Shown: positions 16,376 through 26,960 of the stretch, piece by piece
Numbering within the stretch: position 1 is the first letter of the stretch
How the letters are laid out: every line of letters begins with the position of its first letter
Assembly (NCBI RefSeq): GCF_022919115.1
Contig: NZ_CP095072.1
Coordinates: 3,596,001 to 3,660,000 of the forward strand
Direction of reading: 5' to 3'
Length of the DNA stretch: 64,000 bases
Origin: Gracilibacillus caseinilyticus
GTDB lineage: Bacteria; Bacillota; Bacilli; Bacillales; Amphibacillaceae
Translations under genes and position numbers: made by a program
The notes under the pieces: generated by a model
What the model was told of the DNA's origin: nothing
Seen by the model: only the letters and a program-made list of their open reading frames with translations
Database searches by the model: none

Positions 16376-17602
16376 TTAATCTTCAACTCCCAATGCTTTG
16401 ACTGCCTTGCTTACCGCGATTTTTACATGATTATACGTTAACCCACCCTGAACAAATGCTGTATATGGTTCCCGTATAGGACCATCTGCTGTCAACTCCA
16501 GGCTAGCACCCTGAATAAATGTACCCGCAGCCATTATAACCTTATCATCGTATCCCGGCATCGGTGCTGGATATGGTACAACATGAGAATTGACAGGTGA
16601 TTGCCTCTGAATTTCCTGACAAAATGCTACCATTTGATCCGCAGTATGAAAGGTTACGGATTGGATCAAATCTGTACGCAACTCATCATAGCTAGGCGTA
16701 GTCATATAGCCTAATTCGTTTAAATAACAAGAAGTAAAGACAGCCCCTCGCAATGCTTCACTAACTGTATGTGGTGCTAAGAATAAACCTTGATACATTT
16801 CCTGTAACATACCAATGCTTGCTCCCACTTCTTTTCCGATCCCTGGTGCTGTCAGCCGATGTGCTGCCATTTCGACGTATTTGTTTTTACCAACGATGTA
16901 TCCACCCATTCTGGCAATTCCGCCACCCGGATTTTTAATCAAAGAACCCGCAATAAGGTCTGCGCCAATTTCCGTTGGTTCTTTTGATTCTACAAACTCA
17001 CCATAACAGTTATCCACGAAGATTATGATATCTTCTTTTACTTCTCTTACTTGTTTAATGACTTCCTCCATCTCATTCATCGTCATCGATGGTCTGTCAT
17101 CATACCCCTTTGAACGTTGCAATGCGACAACCTTCGTCCGATCTGAAATCTCTTCACGAACAAGTTCCATATTGACACGTCCATCTTTCAAGTCCACATA
17201 CTGATAATGGATGTTGAAATCTGTCAATGATCCCGGTACGTACTGGCTGTGACCTATTACTTTTTGTAATGTATCATAAGGTCTTCCTGTGATATAAAGC
17301 AATTGATCTCCCGGTCGCAATACTCCAAAAAGCGCTGTACTGATCGCGTGAGTACCTGAGGTGATCTGCGGTCTGACCAGCCCCGCTTCAGCCTTAAACA
17401 CAGTAGCATATACATCTTCCAATTTATCTCTTCCAAAATCATCATAGCCATATCCTGTGGTTGGGTTAAAATCACTATCACTGACCTGATGCGCTTGAAA
17501 AGCAGCTAACACTTTGGCTTGATTATAATTCTCCCGCTCTTCTATCTTTTCCAATACGGGGTTAATTTTATTCTCGACTTCCCTGATTAATGTATCGTTC
17601 AT
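16376..17602 (-). CDS. ynbB: PLP-dependent Cys/Met metabolism-like enzyme YnbB
   Basis: This 408-residue fold-type I PLP enzyme is of the YnbB ('aluminium resistance' or methionine gamma-lyase-like) family. Typical segments are TGYGYDDFGRDKLEDVYATVF, VDNCYGEFVE with the PLP-contacting Asp, and the Lys-containing SLIKNPGGG. The true substrate is not established; annotations vary between gamma-lyase and cystathionine enzymes. It overlaps hflX by four bases (translational coupling) and lies just upstream of glnRA, as in B. subtilis. Confidence 0.9.
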   Translation of the reverse strand: MNDTLIREVENKINPVLEKIEERENYNQAKVLAAFQAHQVSDSDFNPTTGYGYDDFGRDKLEDVYATVFKAEAGLVRPQITSGTHAISTALFGVLRPGDQLLYITGRPYDTLQKVIGHSQYVPGSLTDFNIHYQYVDLKDGRVNMELVREEISDRTKVVALQRSKGYDDRPSMTMNEMEEVIKQVREVKEDIIIFVDNCYGEFVESKEPTEIGADLIAGSLIKNPGGGIARMGGYIVGKNKYVEMAAHRLTAPGIGKEVGASIGMLQEMYQGLFLAPHTVSEALRGAVFTSCYLNELGYMTTPSYDELRTDLIQSVTFHTADQMVAFCQEIQRQSPVNSHVVPYPAPMPGYDDKVIMAAGTFIQGASLELTADGPIREPYTAFVQGGLTYNHVKIAVSKAVKALGVED

Positions 17603-18852
17603 TCTTGCTGAAACTCCTTTATTTCTCTCATAATTGGATGTTGTGGATCAACGTAGCCATTCACATAATATCCTTCTTTTGATTCGTGGTATTCTTCTTT
17701 GTCCAAAATAGTATGTTGACGAATTTTTGCTAATTTTCTTGCATTCTCTTCTGGAATAAAACCTCGATAATGCTGCCATTGTTCTTTCATTAATCTTTCT
17801 GTTTCTTGTTTCACGGTATGAATGCTGTTATCTTCCAATGCACTAATCAATACGTATGGATAAGAAGATGGTACAAAATGTTCCTCATCTATTAAGTCTT
17901 TTTTATTGTAAATAGTCAGTACTGGTATATCATCTGCTTCGAGTTCTTGAAGTAAATGATATACAGTTCGTTCTTGTTTATCACGATTAGAAGCTGCAGC
18001 ATCAATTACATGCAAAATGAGATCTGCTTCACGTACTTCTTCCAAGGTAGACCGGAATGCAGCAATTAATGCTGTTGGTAAATCTTGAATAAAACCCACC
18101 GTATCAGTTAACAGCACCTCAAAGTGGGATGGCAGCTTCATTTTCCTTGATAATGGATCTAAAGTTGCAAATAACTGGTCTTCCTGAAATGAATCACTTT
18201 TGGATAAATTATTAAATAATGTTGATTTTCCCGCGTTGGTATACCCAACAACAGCTACTTGAAACAACTGTTGTCTTCGACGGTTTTCACGGTATTGTTC
18301 CCGCTGATTAACTACTTGCTTTAACCGGCGTTTTATATCATCCATTCTGTTTCTAATATGCCGACGGTCCGTTTCTAACTTCGTTTCCCCTGGACCTCTT
18401 GTTCCAATACCACCACCAAGTCTAGATAACGCCGCACCTTGACCATGTAACCTGGGTAGCACATATGTATATTGTGCAAGTTCTACTTGCAGTTTCCCTT
18501 CTTTCGTGCGAGCTCTCGCGGCAAAAATGTCAAGAATTAGCTGACTGCGGTCGATGACACGTATGTCTAACTCTTCTTGCAGACTTCTTGCTTGTCCACC
18601 TGATAATTCTTCATTTGCAATCACAAGTTCTATTTCTTTTTCTACAATAATTGCTTTCATCACTTCTAATTTTCCTTCCCCAACATAATATCTCCGATGA
18701 GGGGATGGACGTTTTTGAACAATCTTATCAATTACCACTCCCTGAGCTGTTTTCACTAGTGCTTCAAGTTCTTGCAAAGAATCATAAAATTGTTCTTCTC
18801 TATCTTGTTGATGCATGATTGCCATCAATAACACTTTCTCGATGTCGATCAC
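17599..18852 (-). CDS. hflX: GTPase HflX
   Basis: This 417-residue ribosome-associated GTPase splits stalled or stress-inactivated ribosomes. It has an N-terminal HflX domain with the glycine-rich linker (LSRLGGGIGTRGPGETKLE) and a G domain: G1 GYTNAGKST, G3 DTVGF, G4 NKKD, G5-like SALED. The C-terminal tail carries GYYVNGYVD. It is coupled to ynbB through an ATGA-type overlap. In B. subtilis spoVK lies upstream; here a degenerate repeat fills the interval to hfq. Confidence 0.95.
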   Translation of the reverse strand: MIDIEKVLLMAIMHQQDREEQFYDSLQELEALVKTAQGVVIDKIVQKRPSPHRRYYVGEGKLEVMKAIIVEKEIELVIANEELSGGQARSLQEELDIRVIDRSQLILDIFAARARTKEGKLQVELAQYTYVLPRLHGQGAALSRLGGGIGTRGPGETKLETDRRHIRNRMDDIKRRLKQVVNQREQYRENRRRQQLFQVAVVGYTNAGKSTLFNNLSKSDSFQEDQLFATLDPLSRKMKLPSHFEVLLTDTVGFIQDLPTALIAAFRSTLEEVREADLILHVIDAAASNRDKQERTVYHLLQELEADDIPVLTIYNKKDLIDEEHFVPSSYPYVLISALEDNSIHTVKQETERLMKEQWQHYRGFIPEENARKLAKIRQHTILDKEEYHESKEGYYVNGYVDPQHPIMREIKEFQQE

Positions 18853-18934
18853 CTACTGTTTTTCTATTTAGTATTTCTCCAATGGACAGATTGATGCATT
18901 AAAAACTGAACATAATCCCTCTGTCCTCTATCCT

Positions 18935-19194
18935 CGATAAACCAGATTATGTGAACTAGCATTGGAATCATGCTGAAATATGTTGTTAGTAGTATGATAC
19001 CGCTCCTGCCAACCACTTCACGTCCTGTGCTAATGTATAGGCACTCCAACGGATATAAGAGATAGCATATAGGTTGGTATCTGTAAGTGCCCAGACATGT
19101 TACTACTTTACTGCATACCAATCATCATGCAAAGCACAAAATTCACAAAATAATATTATGGAATTATAGCTTTACTTTACATAATCAATATTAA
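18935..19194. repeat. Dispersed inverted-end repeat, degenerate copy A
   Basis: The left end GATAAACCAGATTATGTGAAC and the right end TTTACATAATCAATATTA are diverged versions of the family ends. The internal segment CCGCTCCTGCCAACCACTTC matches the GC-rich module of other copies. It fills the hflX-hfq gap. Confidence 0.65.
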
Positions 19195-19276
19195 GAAGCT
19201 TTACTATTTTAAATTATTGCCACATGCATTTGTACAACTAATGTTAATAATAGTAATTGCATGCTTTACTTACTCA

Positions 19277-19306
19277 TAAAAAAGGCGCTACCTTCAAAAT
19301 AGCGCC
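19277..19306 (-). terminator. Terminator of hfq
   Basis: On the minus strand GGCGCTA and TAGCGCC pair around nine bases, followed by TTTTTTT. Confidence 0.9.
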
Positions 19307-19318
19307 ATCATTTTTTCT

Positions 19319-19543
19319 TTATTCCTTATCTAGATTCACATTTTTGGATGGTGCAAAAGTAGAAATCGCATGCTTGAAGATAAGCTGTTGTTTACCTTCT
19401 GTTTCAAGCAGTACGGTAAAATTATCAAACGCCTTAACTACTCCGCGTAACTGGAATCCGTTAGTTAGAAACACGGTAACAGGCAAACGTTCTTTTCTTA
19501 ATTGATTTAAATACTGATCCTGGATATTGACAGATTGTGACAT
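19319..19543 (-). CDS. hfq: RNA chaperone Hfq
   Basis: This 74-residue Sm-like protein forms a hexameric ring that binds small RNAs and A-rich mRNA. The Sm1 motif ([25 protein letters not shown] is covered by residues 21-45) and the Sm2 motif ([13 protein letters not shown]) are intact; the C-terminus is short, as in Bacillus. The start [10 protein letters not shown] at 19543 follows AGAGGAGG. It lies 37 bases after miaA on the same strand, the order known from B. subtilis and many other bacteria. Confidence 0.96.
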   Translation of the reverse strand: MSQSVNIQDQYLNQLRKERLPVTVFLTNGFQLRGVVKAFDNFTVLLETEGKQQLIFKHAISTFAPSKNVNLDKE

Positions 19544-19580
19544 GGTCGTACCTCCTCTAATTTCTCTATAGTTTAATATT

Positions 19581-20516
19581 CTATCTTTTTGCAAAGAATC
19601 CTTCTAAATCTGATAAAATATTTTGAAAAACCTTATGTTTGGTTTCAGGTGTGATGGAATACCAGTCAACTGGCATCTTATTTTTGAACCAGGTAAACTG
19701 TCTCTTTGCAAACCTTCGCGAATTTCTCTTTAATAGTTCTGTTGCTTCCTCTAACGTCTGTTCACCTTTTAAGTAAGGAATAATTTCTTTGTAGCCTATT
19801 CCCCTCATGGATTGGCAGTCTTCCAATCCAGCTTGATACAAACGTTCAACCTCTGCTAGCAAGCCTTGGTCAATCATCATATCTACACGCTGATTAATGC
19901 GCTGGTATAATAATTGCCGGTCCATTTCTAACCCAATAATGCGAAAATCATACACCGACTCCTGTTGCTGGCTGCTTTGATATGCTGTCATTGTCAGTCC
20001 GGTTCGATCATACACTTCCAGTGCTCTGATTAATCTTCGTTTATTATTAGGATGGATTTTTCGGGCTTGTTCAGGATCTACCCGTTCTAAGCGTTTATAC
20101 ACGTTGTCGATGCCGTCACGTTCAATTTCTTCTTGAATAAGCTTCTGAAAATCCTCTGATCGTCGGTTATCCGAAAATAGATAACCATATATGACGGATT
20201 GAATATAAAGACCCGTCCCACCAGCGATAATTGGTAGCTTAGCCTGGTTAGAGAGGGTTTGAATGGATTGATCAACAGCTTGTTGGAAATCAGCGACAGA
20301 AAAAGATTGATCGGGTTCAACAATATCGATCATGTGATGTGGAACACCTTCTTTTTCTGTCTCCGTAACCTTGGCAGTGCCAATGTCGAGTCCGCGATAG
20401 ATCTGCATCGAGTCACCGCTGATGACTTCACCACCAAATCTTTTAGCTACTTGGATGGAGAGGGCTGTTTTTCCTACCGCTGTAGGTCCGACTATAACAA
20501 TTAATTTCTGTTTCAA
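19581..20516 (-). CDS. miaA: tRNA dimethylallyltransferase MiaA
   Basis: This 311-residue enzyme adds a dimethylallyl group to A37 of tRNAs reading UNN codons. The P-loop [38 protein letters not shown] and the tRNA-contacting [10 protein letters not shown] and [10 protein letters not shown] motifs are present. The product is the substrate of MiaB (27387-28964). The gene stands between mutL and hfq on the same strand. Confidence 0.96.
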   Translation of the reverse strand: MKQKLIVIVGPTAVGKTALSIQVAKRFGGEVISGDSMQIYRGLDIGTAKVTETEKEGVPHHMIDIVEPDQSFSVADFQQAVDQSIQTLSNQAKLPIIAGGTGLYIQSVIYGYLFSDNRRSEDFQKLIQEEIERDGIDNVYKRLERVDPEQARKIHPNNKRRLIRALEVYDRTGLTMTAYQSSQQQESVYDFRIIGLEMDRQLLYQRINQRVDMMIDQGLLAEVERLYQAGLEDCQSMRGIGYKEIIPYLKGEQTLEEATELLKRNSRRFAKRQFTWFKNKMPVDWYSITPETKHKVFQNILSDLEGFFAKR

Positions 20517-20584
20517 CTAAATCACTTCCTGATGCTAGCAATGCTTTCTTACAGTATACATTAGTTCTTTTGATACTTCATCTA

Positions 20585-22441
20585 TTACATAATTCGTTTG
20601 AACATTTTTTCCATCTCGTAAGTAGTATATTGAATAATTATTGGTCTGCCATGTGGACAAGTAAATGGCTCTTCGCACGTTCTTAATTGATCAAGTAAAT
20701 GCTGCATATCTTCTAAATTCAAGTAATGATTTGCCTTAATTGATCGTTTGCATGACATTAATATCGCTGCCTCTTCCCTCAATTTGTGCAAATCAACACG
20801 TTTATCCTGTATTAATTGTTCAACCATATCACGTATGATGGATTCCTCTTCATCACGTGGAAACCAATTGGGATGAGACCTTACGATATAGGCATTTTGG
20901 CCAAACGGTTCAAAAAATAAACCAACATTTTGAAGTTCTTCTTGATATTGCTCGATAAACAGAATTTCCTGCTGTGTAAATTCAAAAGTTAATGGCACTA
21001 ACAAATCTTGCACATGACTTTCCACGTTCCCAATTTTATCACGGAAATATTCATATTTGATCCGTTCTTGTGCAGCATGCTGATCAATAATAAACAGAGC
21101 ATTTTCATTTTGGGCTAAGATATAGGTGCCATGATGCTGTCCAATAGGATACATGACTGGAACCCGTGGCTGATCCTCTTCCTCTTGGATCTCATCCTGT
21201 AAGTCCACGCCAGTCTCCTCTTCTGCTAGTAACGATGATTCAACTTCCTCTCCCACCGGTGATGAACCAATTGAGTCATGAATTGGCGTTGATTCACGAA
21301 CGACTTCCTCCAAAGCTTGCACATTCTGCTCTCGTTCTGATGAAGAGTGAGCTGGCAGCCTATCTTGTTGTGTTACAGAATGTTGTACGTCAAATGAAAA
21401 TTGAGGCTGTTCTGTCTTTTCTTTATTAATTGTTTTTGTCTGACCTGATGGAATTAATCGTTGCTGATGAAGAGCATCTTTAATCATTTGCTCAACTGCT
21501 TGAAATAATTCTTTTTCCTTACTAAATCGAACCTCTAATTTTGTCGGATGCACATTGACATCAATTAGGTATGGATCCATTGTAATTGCTAAGATCACAA
21601 CTGGCTGCCGACCAATCGGAAGAAAGGTATGAAAACCATTCGTAATCGCTTTTGCCAGACCAATGCTTCTAATATAACGCCCGTTTACAATAGTAGAGAT
21701 ATAGTTTCTGCCTGCCCGGTTCACTTCGGGCTTCGCAATAAAACCTTTTATCTGATAATCCAATGTATTAATTTCTACTGGAATCATCTGCTTCGCGACT
21801 GCCATTCCATAGACAGAAGCAGCAATTTGACGGATATCTCCTTTTCCAGTTGTTTGAAAAATCTGTTTGCCATTATGTGTTAATTCAAATCGAATATGCG
21901 GATGTGAAAATGCCATTCGATTCATAATATCAGTAATATGACCTAATTCCGTGTGCACCGTCTTTAAATATTTTAATCTTGCCGGCGTATTAAAGAAGAT
22001 GTCCTGTACCGTGATCTCCGTTCCTTGCCGTGCATCACTGCGTCCATCTTCTTTAACATGTCCACCTTCTAGTACCATTTTTGTACCTGCTTCTTCACCT
22101 GTAGAAGTCTTAATTATAAGGCGACTAACTGCAGCAATACTTGCAAGTGCTTCACCACGAAACCCTAGTGTGTGGACGTGAAACAGATCCGTTTCATTCT
22201 TTATTTTACTTGTTGCGTGACGTAAGAATGCTTTCTTACACTGGTCATGCGGAATGCCTGATCCATTATCAGACACTTTTATTTCTTGCAGACCCGCTTC
22301 TGCAATGTCTACTTTAATCCACGAACTATTAGCATCAACGCTGTTTTCGACTAACTCTTTGACAACAGAGGCCGGACGTTCCACTACTTCTCCTGCTGCA
22401 ATTTGGTTAGCTAGATGATCCGGCAATTGGTTGATTTGCAT
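20585..22441 (-). CDS. mutL: DNA mismatch repair protein MutL
   Basis: This 618-residue protein has an N-terminal GHKL ATPase ([41 protein letters not shown]) and a C-terminal endonuclease and dimerisation domain with [12 protein letters not shown], the SCKRSIKAN segment and CPHGRP. These C-terminal motifs form the metal-dependent nicking site found in species without MutH. The linker (about residues 340-440) is acidic and low-complexity. It is directly downstream of mutS (adjacent stop and start) and forms the mutSL operon. Confidence 0.96.
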   Translation of the reverse strand: MQINQLPDHLANQIAAGEVVERPASVVKELVENSVDANSSWIKVDIAEAGLQEIKVSDNGSGIPHDQCKKAFLRHATSKIKNETDLFHVHTLGFRGEALASIAAVSRLIIKTSTGEEAGTKMVLEGGHVKEDGRSDARQGTEITVQDIFFNTPARLKYLKTVHTELGHITDIMNRMAFSHPHIRFELTHNGKQIFQTTGKGDIRQIAASVYGMAVAKQMIPVEINTLDYQIKGFIAKPEVNRAGRNYISTIVNGRYIRSIGLAKAITNGFHTFLPIGRQPVVILAITMDPYLIDVNVHPTKLEVRFSKEKELFQAVEQMIKDALHQQRLIPSGQTKTINKEKTEQPQFSFDVQHSVTQQDRLPAHSSSEREQNVQALEEVVRESTPIHDSIGSSPVGEEVESSLLAEEETGVDLQDEIQEEEDQPRVPVMYPIGQHHGTYILAQNENALFIIDQHAAQERIKYEYFRDKIGNVESHVQDLLVPLTFEFTQQEILFIEQYQEELQNVGLFFEPFGQNAYIVRSHPNWFPRDEEESIIRDMVEQLIQDKRVDLHKLREEAAILMSCKRSIKANHYLNLEDMQHLLDQLRTCEEPFTCPHGRPIIIQYTTYEMEKMFKRIM

Positions 22442-25042
22442 TTAGTTTCGCCCCTTTAATTCTTCTACTTTCCTCTGAAGTTGATAAAGTTGATTCATCG
22501 CATCCATTGGTGTCATTTCCAATAGATTTATTTTGTTCAAACGTTGAATTATCTCATTGTCTTTTTTCGATGGCTGTTGTTTGACTGGTTCTTCTGTCGC
22601 AAAAAACGCCATTTGTTCCATCGAATAATCACTGGATTTCTTTTCTGGAACTGAGTGCACAGATTGTTCAGAACCCTCTAACTGAGACAGTATTGTGTTC
22701 GCTCGATGAATTAACGAATCTGGTAACCCTGCTAGTTGAGCAACATGTATACCATAACTTTCATCCGCCGCTCCTTCATGAATCTGATGAAGGAAGACCA
22801 CTTTTCCTTCGATTTCTTCTGCACGAACATGGATGTTTTTCAATGCACTTAGACTCTCCTCAAGACTTGTTAGCTCATGATAGTGAGTGGAGAACAACGT
22901 TTTGGCATGAATATGATCATGAATATATTCAATAATGGATTGGGCAAGCGCCATTCCGTCGTACGTGCTCGTGCCTCTTCCGATTTCATCCAGTAAAATT
23001 AAACTATTTTCAGTCGCATGCTGAATCGCATGATTGGCCTCAAGCATTTCGACCATAAACGTACTTTGACCAGATACGAGATCATCCGCAGCACCTATCC
23101 TGGTGAAAATCTGATCTACAATTGCCAATTCCGCCTGAGTTGCCGGTACGTAACAACCGACTTGGGCCATGATTACTGTCAAAGCTAATTGTCGCATATA
23201 CGTACTCTTACCAGACATGTTTGGTCCTGTAATGAGTAACAAATGCTTATCATCAGCAAGATCAATAGAATTAGGAACAAACTGCTCACCCTTCATCACT
23301 TTTTCGATGACAGGATGTCGACTTTCTTCAAGACGAATGCGACGCACATCTGAAAATGTTGGTCTTACAAAATTATTTTCCTCACTAACCGTGGCAAAGC
23401 TTTGCAGCACATCTACCTCACTAATGAGATCAGCCAGACGCTGCAATGCTGGAATATATTGTTTTACCTTTTCTCTGATTTCAAGGAATAATTGATATTC
23501 TAATGCTACACTTTGTTCCTCTGCTTCTAGAATCAGTGTTTCTTTTTCTTTCAATTCCTCTGTAATGAACCTCTCTGCATTCGTTAACGTTTGTTTCCGC
23601 TGGTAACGCCCTTCCGGAATCATCGGCAAATTTGGACGTGTTACTTCAATGTAATAACCAAATACTTTATTAAAGCCAATCTTCAACGATTTAATTGACG
23701 TTTCTTGTTTTTCTTTCTGCTCCAATTCTGCTATCCAGTGCTTACCATTCCTTGAAGCATTACGGTATTGGTCCAATTCGTTATGATAGCCATCTTTCAA
23801 AATATTGCCGTCTGTAATCGAAATCGGTGCATCTTCTGAAATACTTGTCTCCAATAATTGGTACAGATCTGGTAATGGATCGAGATTACGAGCTAAATCA
23901 TGGAGTGCGTGATCATCAAATTGCTGCAACTGTTCTTTGATCATCGGGACCTTAGATAATGAACGTTTTAATTGGATTAAATCTCTTGCATTAACGTTAC
24001 CGAATGAAACTCGACCTGACAATCGTTCCAAGTCATAGATGGATTGCAGCGCCTCTCTGATTTCTTCGCGCTCAAAAAACTGCTGATAAAAACCAGTAAC
24101 CAGATCTAAACGATGTTCGATTAAGGACTTGGTTAGTAATGGACGTTCGAGCCATTTTTTTAATTTTCTTGCGCCCATCGCCGTCACAGTTCGATCAATT
24201 ACCCATAGCAAGCTGCCAAATTTCTCTTTTCGCATCAATGAATTTGTAATCTCTAAATTGCGCTGGGAATACATATCCAATGTCATATACTCGGCTAATT
24301 CGATTACTTGTGCTTTCTTTAAATGGTCGATGGCTCGTTTTTGTGTGTGAAACAAATATTGATATAGCAAAAGACATGTATTTCGTAGGTTAGTGTCTGT
24401 AATTTCTTCTATTAACACAGCCATACTGTCATCTTGAGTGGATGGTTTTGCAGTAGAGACTGGAAACTGTAGTTTATCTTTTAAATCATCAACGTATGGT
24501 TTGTTGAAATCCTCTTCCACCACTATTTCCTTAATTGGTCGGTTGACTAATTCGCTTAGCACGGCATTCCAGCCATTATGGATCGCCATGACAAATGTCT
24601 CACCCGTGGACATGTCCGTATATGCTAATGAAAAGTGACCTTCTTCTTTTTCCGTCACAATGGCAAGGTAATTGTTTTCTTCATCATCAAGCATGGCACC
24701 TTCCATTACCGTACCAGGTGTAATTAACTGTACCACTTCTCGTTTCACAACGCCTTTAGCTGATTTCGGATCTTCGACCTGTTCGCATATTGCGACTTTA
24801 TAGCCTTTTTCTACTAACGATTTAATATAATTTTCTGCAGAATGAAAAGGAACACCACACATCGGTATCCTCTCTTCACCACCACCATCACGGCTTGTTA
24901 ATGTTATTTCAAGTTCTTGTGCTGCCCTTTTTGCATCCTCAAAGAACATTTCATAAAAATCACCTAATCGAAAAAATAAAAAGCAGTCTTGATAATCTGC
25001 TTTGATTTTTAAATATTGCTGTATCATTGGCGTAAAACCCAT
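22442..25042 (-). CDS. mutS: DNA mismatch recognition protein MutS
   Basis: This 866-residue protein has an N-terminal mismatch-binding domain with the Phe-x-Glu wedge (GDFYEMF), connector, lever and clamp domains, and an ATPase with Walker A GPNMSGKST and Walker B region LILLDEIGRGTSTYDG. It binds mismatches and recruits MutL. The start MGFTPMIQQY at 25042 lies eight bases from GGGGG; a further in-frame ATG at 25060 sits upstream of that SD and is less likely. The C-terminal tail carries the usual variable linker and dimerisation helix. Confidence 0.96.
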   Translation of the reverse strand: MGFTPMIQQYLKIKADYQDCFLFFRLGDFYEMFFEDAKRAAQELEITLTSRDGGGEERIPMCGVPFHSAENYIKSLVEKGYKVAICEQVEDPKSAKGVVKREVVQLITPGTVMEGAMLDDEENNYLAIVTEKEEGHFSLAYTDMSTGETFVMAIHNGWNAVLSELVNRPIKEIVVEEDFNKPYVDDLKDKLQFPVSTAKPSTQDDSMAVLIEEITDTNLRNTCLLLYQYLFHTQKRAIDHLKKAQVIELAEYMTLDMYSQRNLEITNSLMRKEKFGSLLWVIDRTVTAMGARKLKKWLERPLLTKSLIEHRLDLVTGFYQQFFEREEIREALQSIYDLERLSGRVSFGNVNARDLIQLKRSLSKVPMIKEQLQQFDDHALHDLARNLDPLPDLYQLLETSISEDAPISITDGNILKDGYHNELDQYRNASRNGKHWIAELEQKEKQETSIKSLKIGFNKVFGYYIEVTRPNLPMIPEGRYQRKQTLTNAERFITEELKEKETLILEAEEQSVALEYQLFLEIREKVKQYIPALQRLADLISEVDVLQSFATVSEENNFVRPTFSDVRRIRLEESRHPVIEKVMKGEQFVPNSIDLADDKHLLLITGPNMSGKSTYMRQLALTVIMAQVGCYVPATQAELAIVDQIFTRIGAADDLVSGQSTFMVEMLEANHAIQHATENSLILLDEIGRGTSTYDGMALAQSIIEYIHDHIHAKTLFSTHYHELTSLEESLSALKNIHVRAEEIEGKVVFLHQIHEGAADESYGIHVAQLAGLPDSLIHRANTILSQLEGSEQSVHSVPEKKSSDYSMEQMAFFATEEPVKQQPSKKDNEIIQRLNKINLLEMTPMDAMNQLYQLQRKVEELKGRN

Positions 25043-25149
25043 TATTGTATCCCCCAACATTCTTTCATTCTCGTCATATTATAGCATAGAAAAAGATAAA
25101 GGATAAAGAAAGAGTTCAATCATTACAGTTGCTGATCTCAGCTGATAAT

Positions 25150-25512
25150 TTACTTCGGCTGAATCATCTCCACCCGATTCCCAAACGGATCCCGAAACTC
25201 AAACCGGTCAAAACCTGAAATAGGTACCGCTTCTACAATCTTTATTTGCTCTTTTTCCAAAATTTTTTTCCAATATGGTAAATTATCTACCTGATAGGCG
25301 ATATGTGCCTTTGTAGAATAACGGTCAAAATCTGATTCAGTTCCTACGTGAACATCCCGATCACCAACCTCCAGCCAGAAACCACCTCGTCCTTGTAATG
25401 CTTCAGGTTTTTCTTTTTCTGGTAATCCTAGTAACCCGCAGTAGAATTTCTTTCCTTCTTCCTCCGCATCTTTTGGTATGGTTATTTGTACATGATGTAC
25501 GCCTTTGATCAT
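25150..25512 (-). CDS. Glyoxalase/bleomycin resistance (VOC) family protein
   Basis: This 120-residue single VOC domain starts IKGVHHVQITIP and ends FRDPFGNRVEMIQP. Candidate metal residues are His6/His7, the His in KAHIAYQV and the terminal Glu in RVEMIQ. The substrate cannot be read from sequence; VOC members include glyoxalases, fosfomycin enzymes and dioxygenases. The start ATG follows GGAGG. It sits alone upstream of mutS on the same strand with about 100 bases between them. Confidence 0.8.
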   Translation of the reverse strand: MIKGVHHVQITIPKDAEEEGKKFYCGLLGLPEKEKPEALQGRGGFWLEVGDRDVHVGTESDFDRYSTKAHIAYQVDNLPYWKKILEKEQIKIVEAVPISGFDRFEFRDPFGNRVEMIQPK

Positions 25513-25841
25513 TTAATCTCCTCCTACTATAAATTCTAACTTTATTTTACCAAAGGCTGTGTATTATGGTAATTATAATCTGAACAAGGTGAGTACATTT
25601 CGTGCATTTATTTTTTAGTTAAAATGTCATCATGGCAATAACCAGAAAATAAGTCCACTCTCCTTAGAACTAAAACATGGGTGCATTGTCATTCCCGACC
25701 ACAGTAACATTGCTGGGTAGCTTCCGAGATCAATATTAGGGCTTTTTTTCCTTCTGATTTATTTCACACGTACACATTTCTAGGCTTTTGCATAGGATAT
25801 TGTAGGTTCTATAGCCAGACATTTTTATGAAGAATGGTTGC
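25513..25841. other. Gene-free interval upstream of cotE
   Basis: I found no supportable gene or known RNA here. It holds the divergent upstream regions of the VOC gene and cotE. A GGGCTTTTTTT stretch near 25739 lacks a convincing partner stem. Confidence 0.4.
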
Positions 25842-25869
25842 ACTATAGACGAATGTCTCGCATATGATG
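25842..25869 (+). promoter_or_regulatory. Sporulation (SigK/SigE-type) promoter candidate of cotE
   Basis: AC at 25842 and CATATGATG at 25861-25869 with a 17-base spacer resemble the SigK pattern (AC-N16/17-CATAnnnTA), about 30 bases upstream of cotE. B. subtilis cotE has both SigE and SigK promoters. Confidence 0.5.
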
Positions 25870-25899
25870 TAATTGAAATTAGAGGGAGGTTATAATTCG

Positions 25900-26463
25900 A
25901 TGTCTTATTTAGACCAACAATACCGAGAAATTATAACAAAAGCGGTTATTGGCAAAGGAAGAAAGTTCAAACAGGATACAAATACAATCACACCAGCTCA
26001 TCGTCCGTCAAGTATCTTAGGTTGCTGGATCATTAACCATATCTATCAGGCAAAATTAACTAAAAAAGATACTGTTGAAATTCGTGGAAGCTACGACGTG
26101 AACATCTGGTATGCCTATAATGATAATACCAGAACAGAAGTAGTAACAGAAAAGGTGGAGTATTGTGACTATGTACCACTTTCAATTCGTGACAAACACC
26201 ATATCGGAGACGACTGTGAAGTCATTGCCAAAGTAATTCAACAGCCAAATTGCTTAGAATGCAGCATAGAAACACATGGCAATAAAATCGTAGTCGATGT
26301 GGAACGAGAATTTATTGTCGAAGTAATTGGAGAAACAAAAATCTGTGTAAAAGTAGATCCACATGGAAAGGTACATGATGATGACGATTGGGATTTTGAT
26401 GTTTCCGATGATGAGCTAGACGAAATCGATCCAGACTTTTTAGATGATTACGAAGAAGAATAA
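25900..26463 (+). CDS. cotE: Outer spore coat morphogenetic protein CotE
   Basis: This 187-residue protein directs assembly of the outer spore coat in the mother cell. It begins [20 protein letters not shown] and ends in the characteristic acidic tail ([16 protein letters not shown] and following Asp/Glu run), which in B. subtilis mediates interactions with other coat proteins. The start ATG at 25900 follows GGGAGG; nine upstream in-frame codons are not used. It is one of few plus-strand genes and has its own promoter and terminator. Confidence 0.95.
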   Translation: MSYLDQQYREIITKAVIGKGRKFKQDTNTITPAHRPSSILGCWIINHIYQAKLTKKDTVEIRGSYDVNIWYAYNDNTRTEVVTEKVEYCDYVPLSIRDKHHIGDDCEVIAKVIQQPNCLECSIETHGNKIVVDVEREFIVEVIGETKICVKVDPHGKVHDDDDWDFDVSDDELDEIDPDFLDDYEEE

Positions 26464-26468
26464 TGATT

Positions 26469-26502
26469 ACAGTGTGGGGCATGCTCACACTGTATTTTTT
26501 TA
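26469..26502 (+). terminator. Terminator of cotE
   Basis: ACAGTGTG and CACACTGT form an eight-base stem followed by ATTTTTTT. Confidence 0.9.
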
Positions 26503-26529
26503 TTTAACTTTAGCAAATATAAAGTTTCC

Positions 26530-26838
26530 TATAATACGGATTATGTAAAGCTGGGCTGTATGTCAATGTGATAATATTGATATGTTGTATATGCTACTAA
26601 GTAAAGCTCCGGAAATATGCTCCGCTTTCTGTGGGGTCGGGATCAGCTTCCTAGGAAAGAAAAACCTTTCCTCTGGGATCTTCACACTCGACTTGATCCA
26701 CCTTGTGAAGCGATCTTCTTCACAAAGTTAGCTTCAGCCGTGCCCCACAGGGCGCGAAATGGTTGGCCGGGGCGATATCCTAACGCATAAATCATTTCAA
26801 AATTAGCACTAGGCTATTTAACATAATCTGTATTATAA
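26530..26838. repeat. Dispersed inverted-end repeat, copy B
   Basis: The ends are TATAATACGGATTATGTAAA and (right) TTAACATAATCTGTATTATA. Inside are GCTCCGGAAATATGCTCCGC, a CTTCACAAAGTTAGCTTCAG segment and CGAAATGGTTGGCCGGGGCG. It lies between the convergent cotE and ymcA terminators. Confidence 0.85.
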
Positions 26839-26921
26839 GTATCCTTACTTTTATTTTTTCAATCCTTTACATGACATCTTGCTGTACATCACCTGAAAGG
26901 CTTCAACTGTATATTTTCCCA

Positions 26922-26957
26922 CAAAAAAATGACCAACAATTTTGCTGGTCATTTTTA
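26922..26957 (-). terminator. Terminator of miaB-ymcA
   Basis: On the minus strand AAATGACCA and TTGGTCATTT pair and are followed by TTTTTTG. Confidence 0.85.
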
Positions 26958-26960
26958 CAT

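Noticed and set aside
25513..25841. Riboswitch or sRNA upstream of cotE
   Set aside because: A GGGCTTTTTTT tract was examined, but no matching stem or known aptamer core could be found on either strand.
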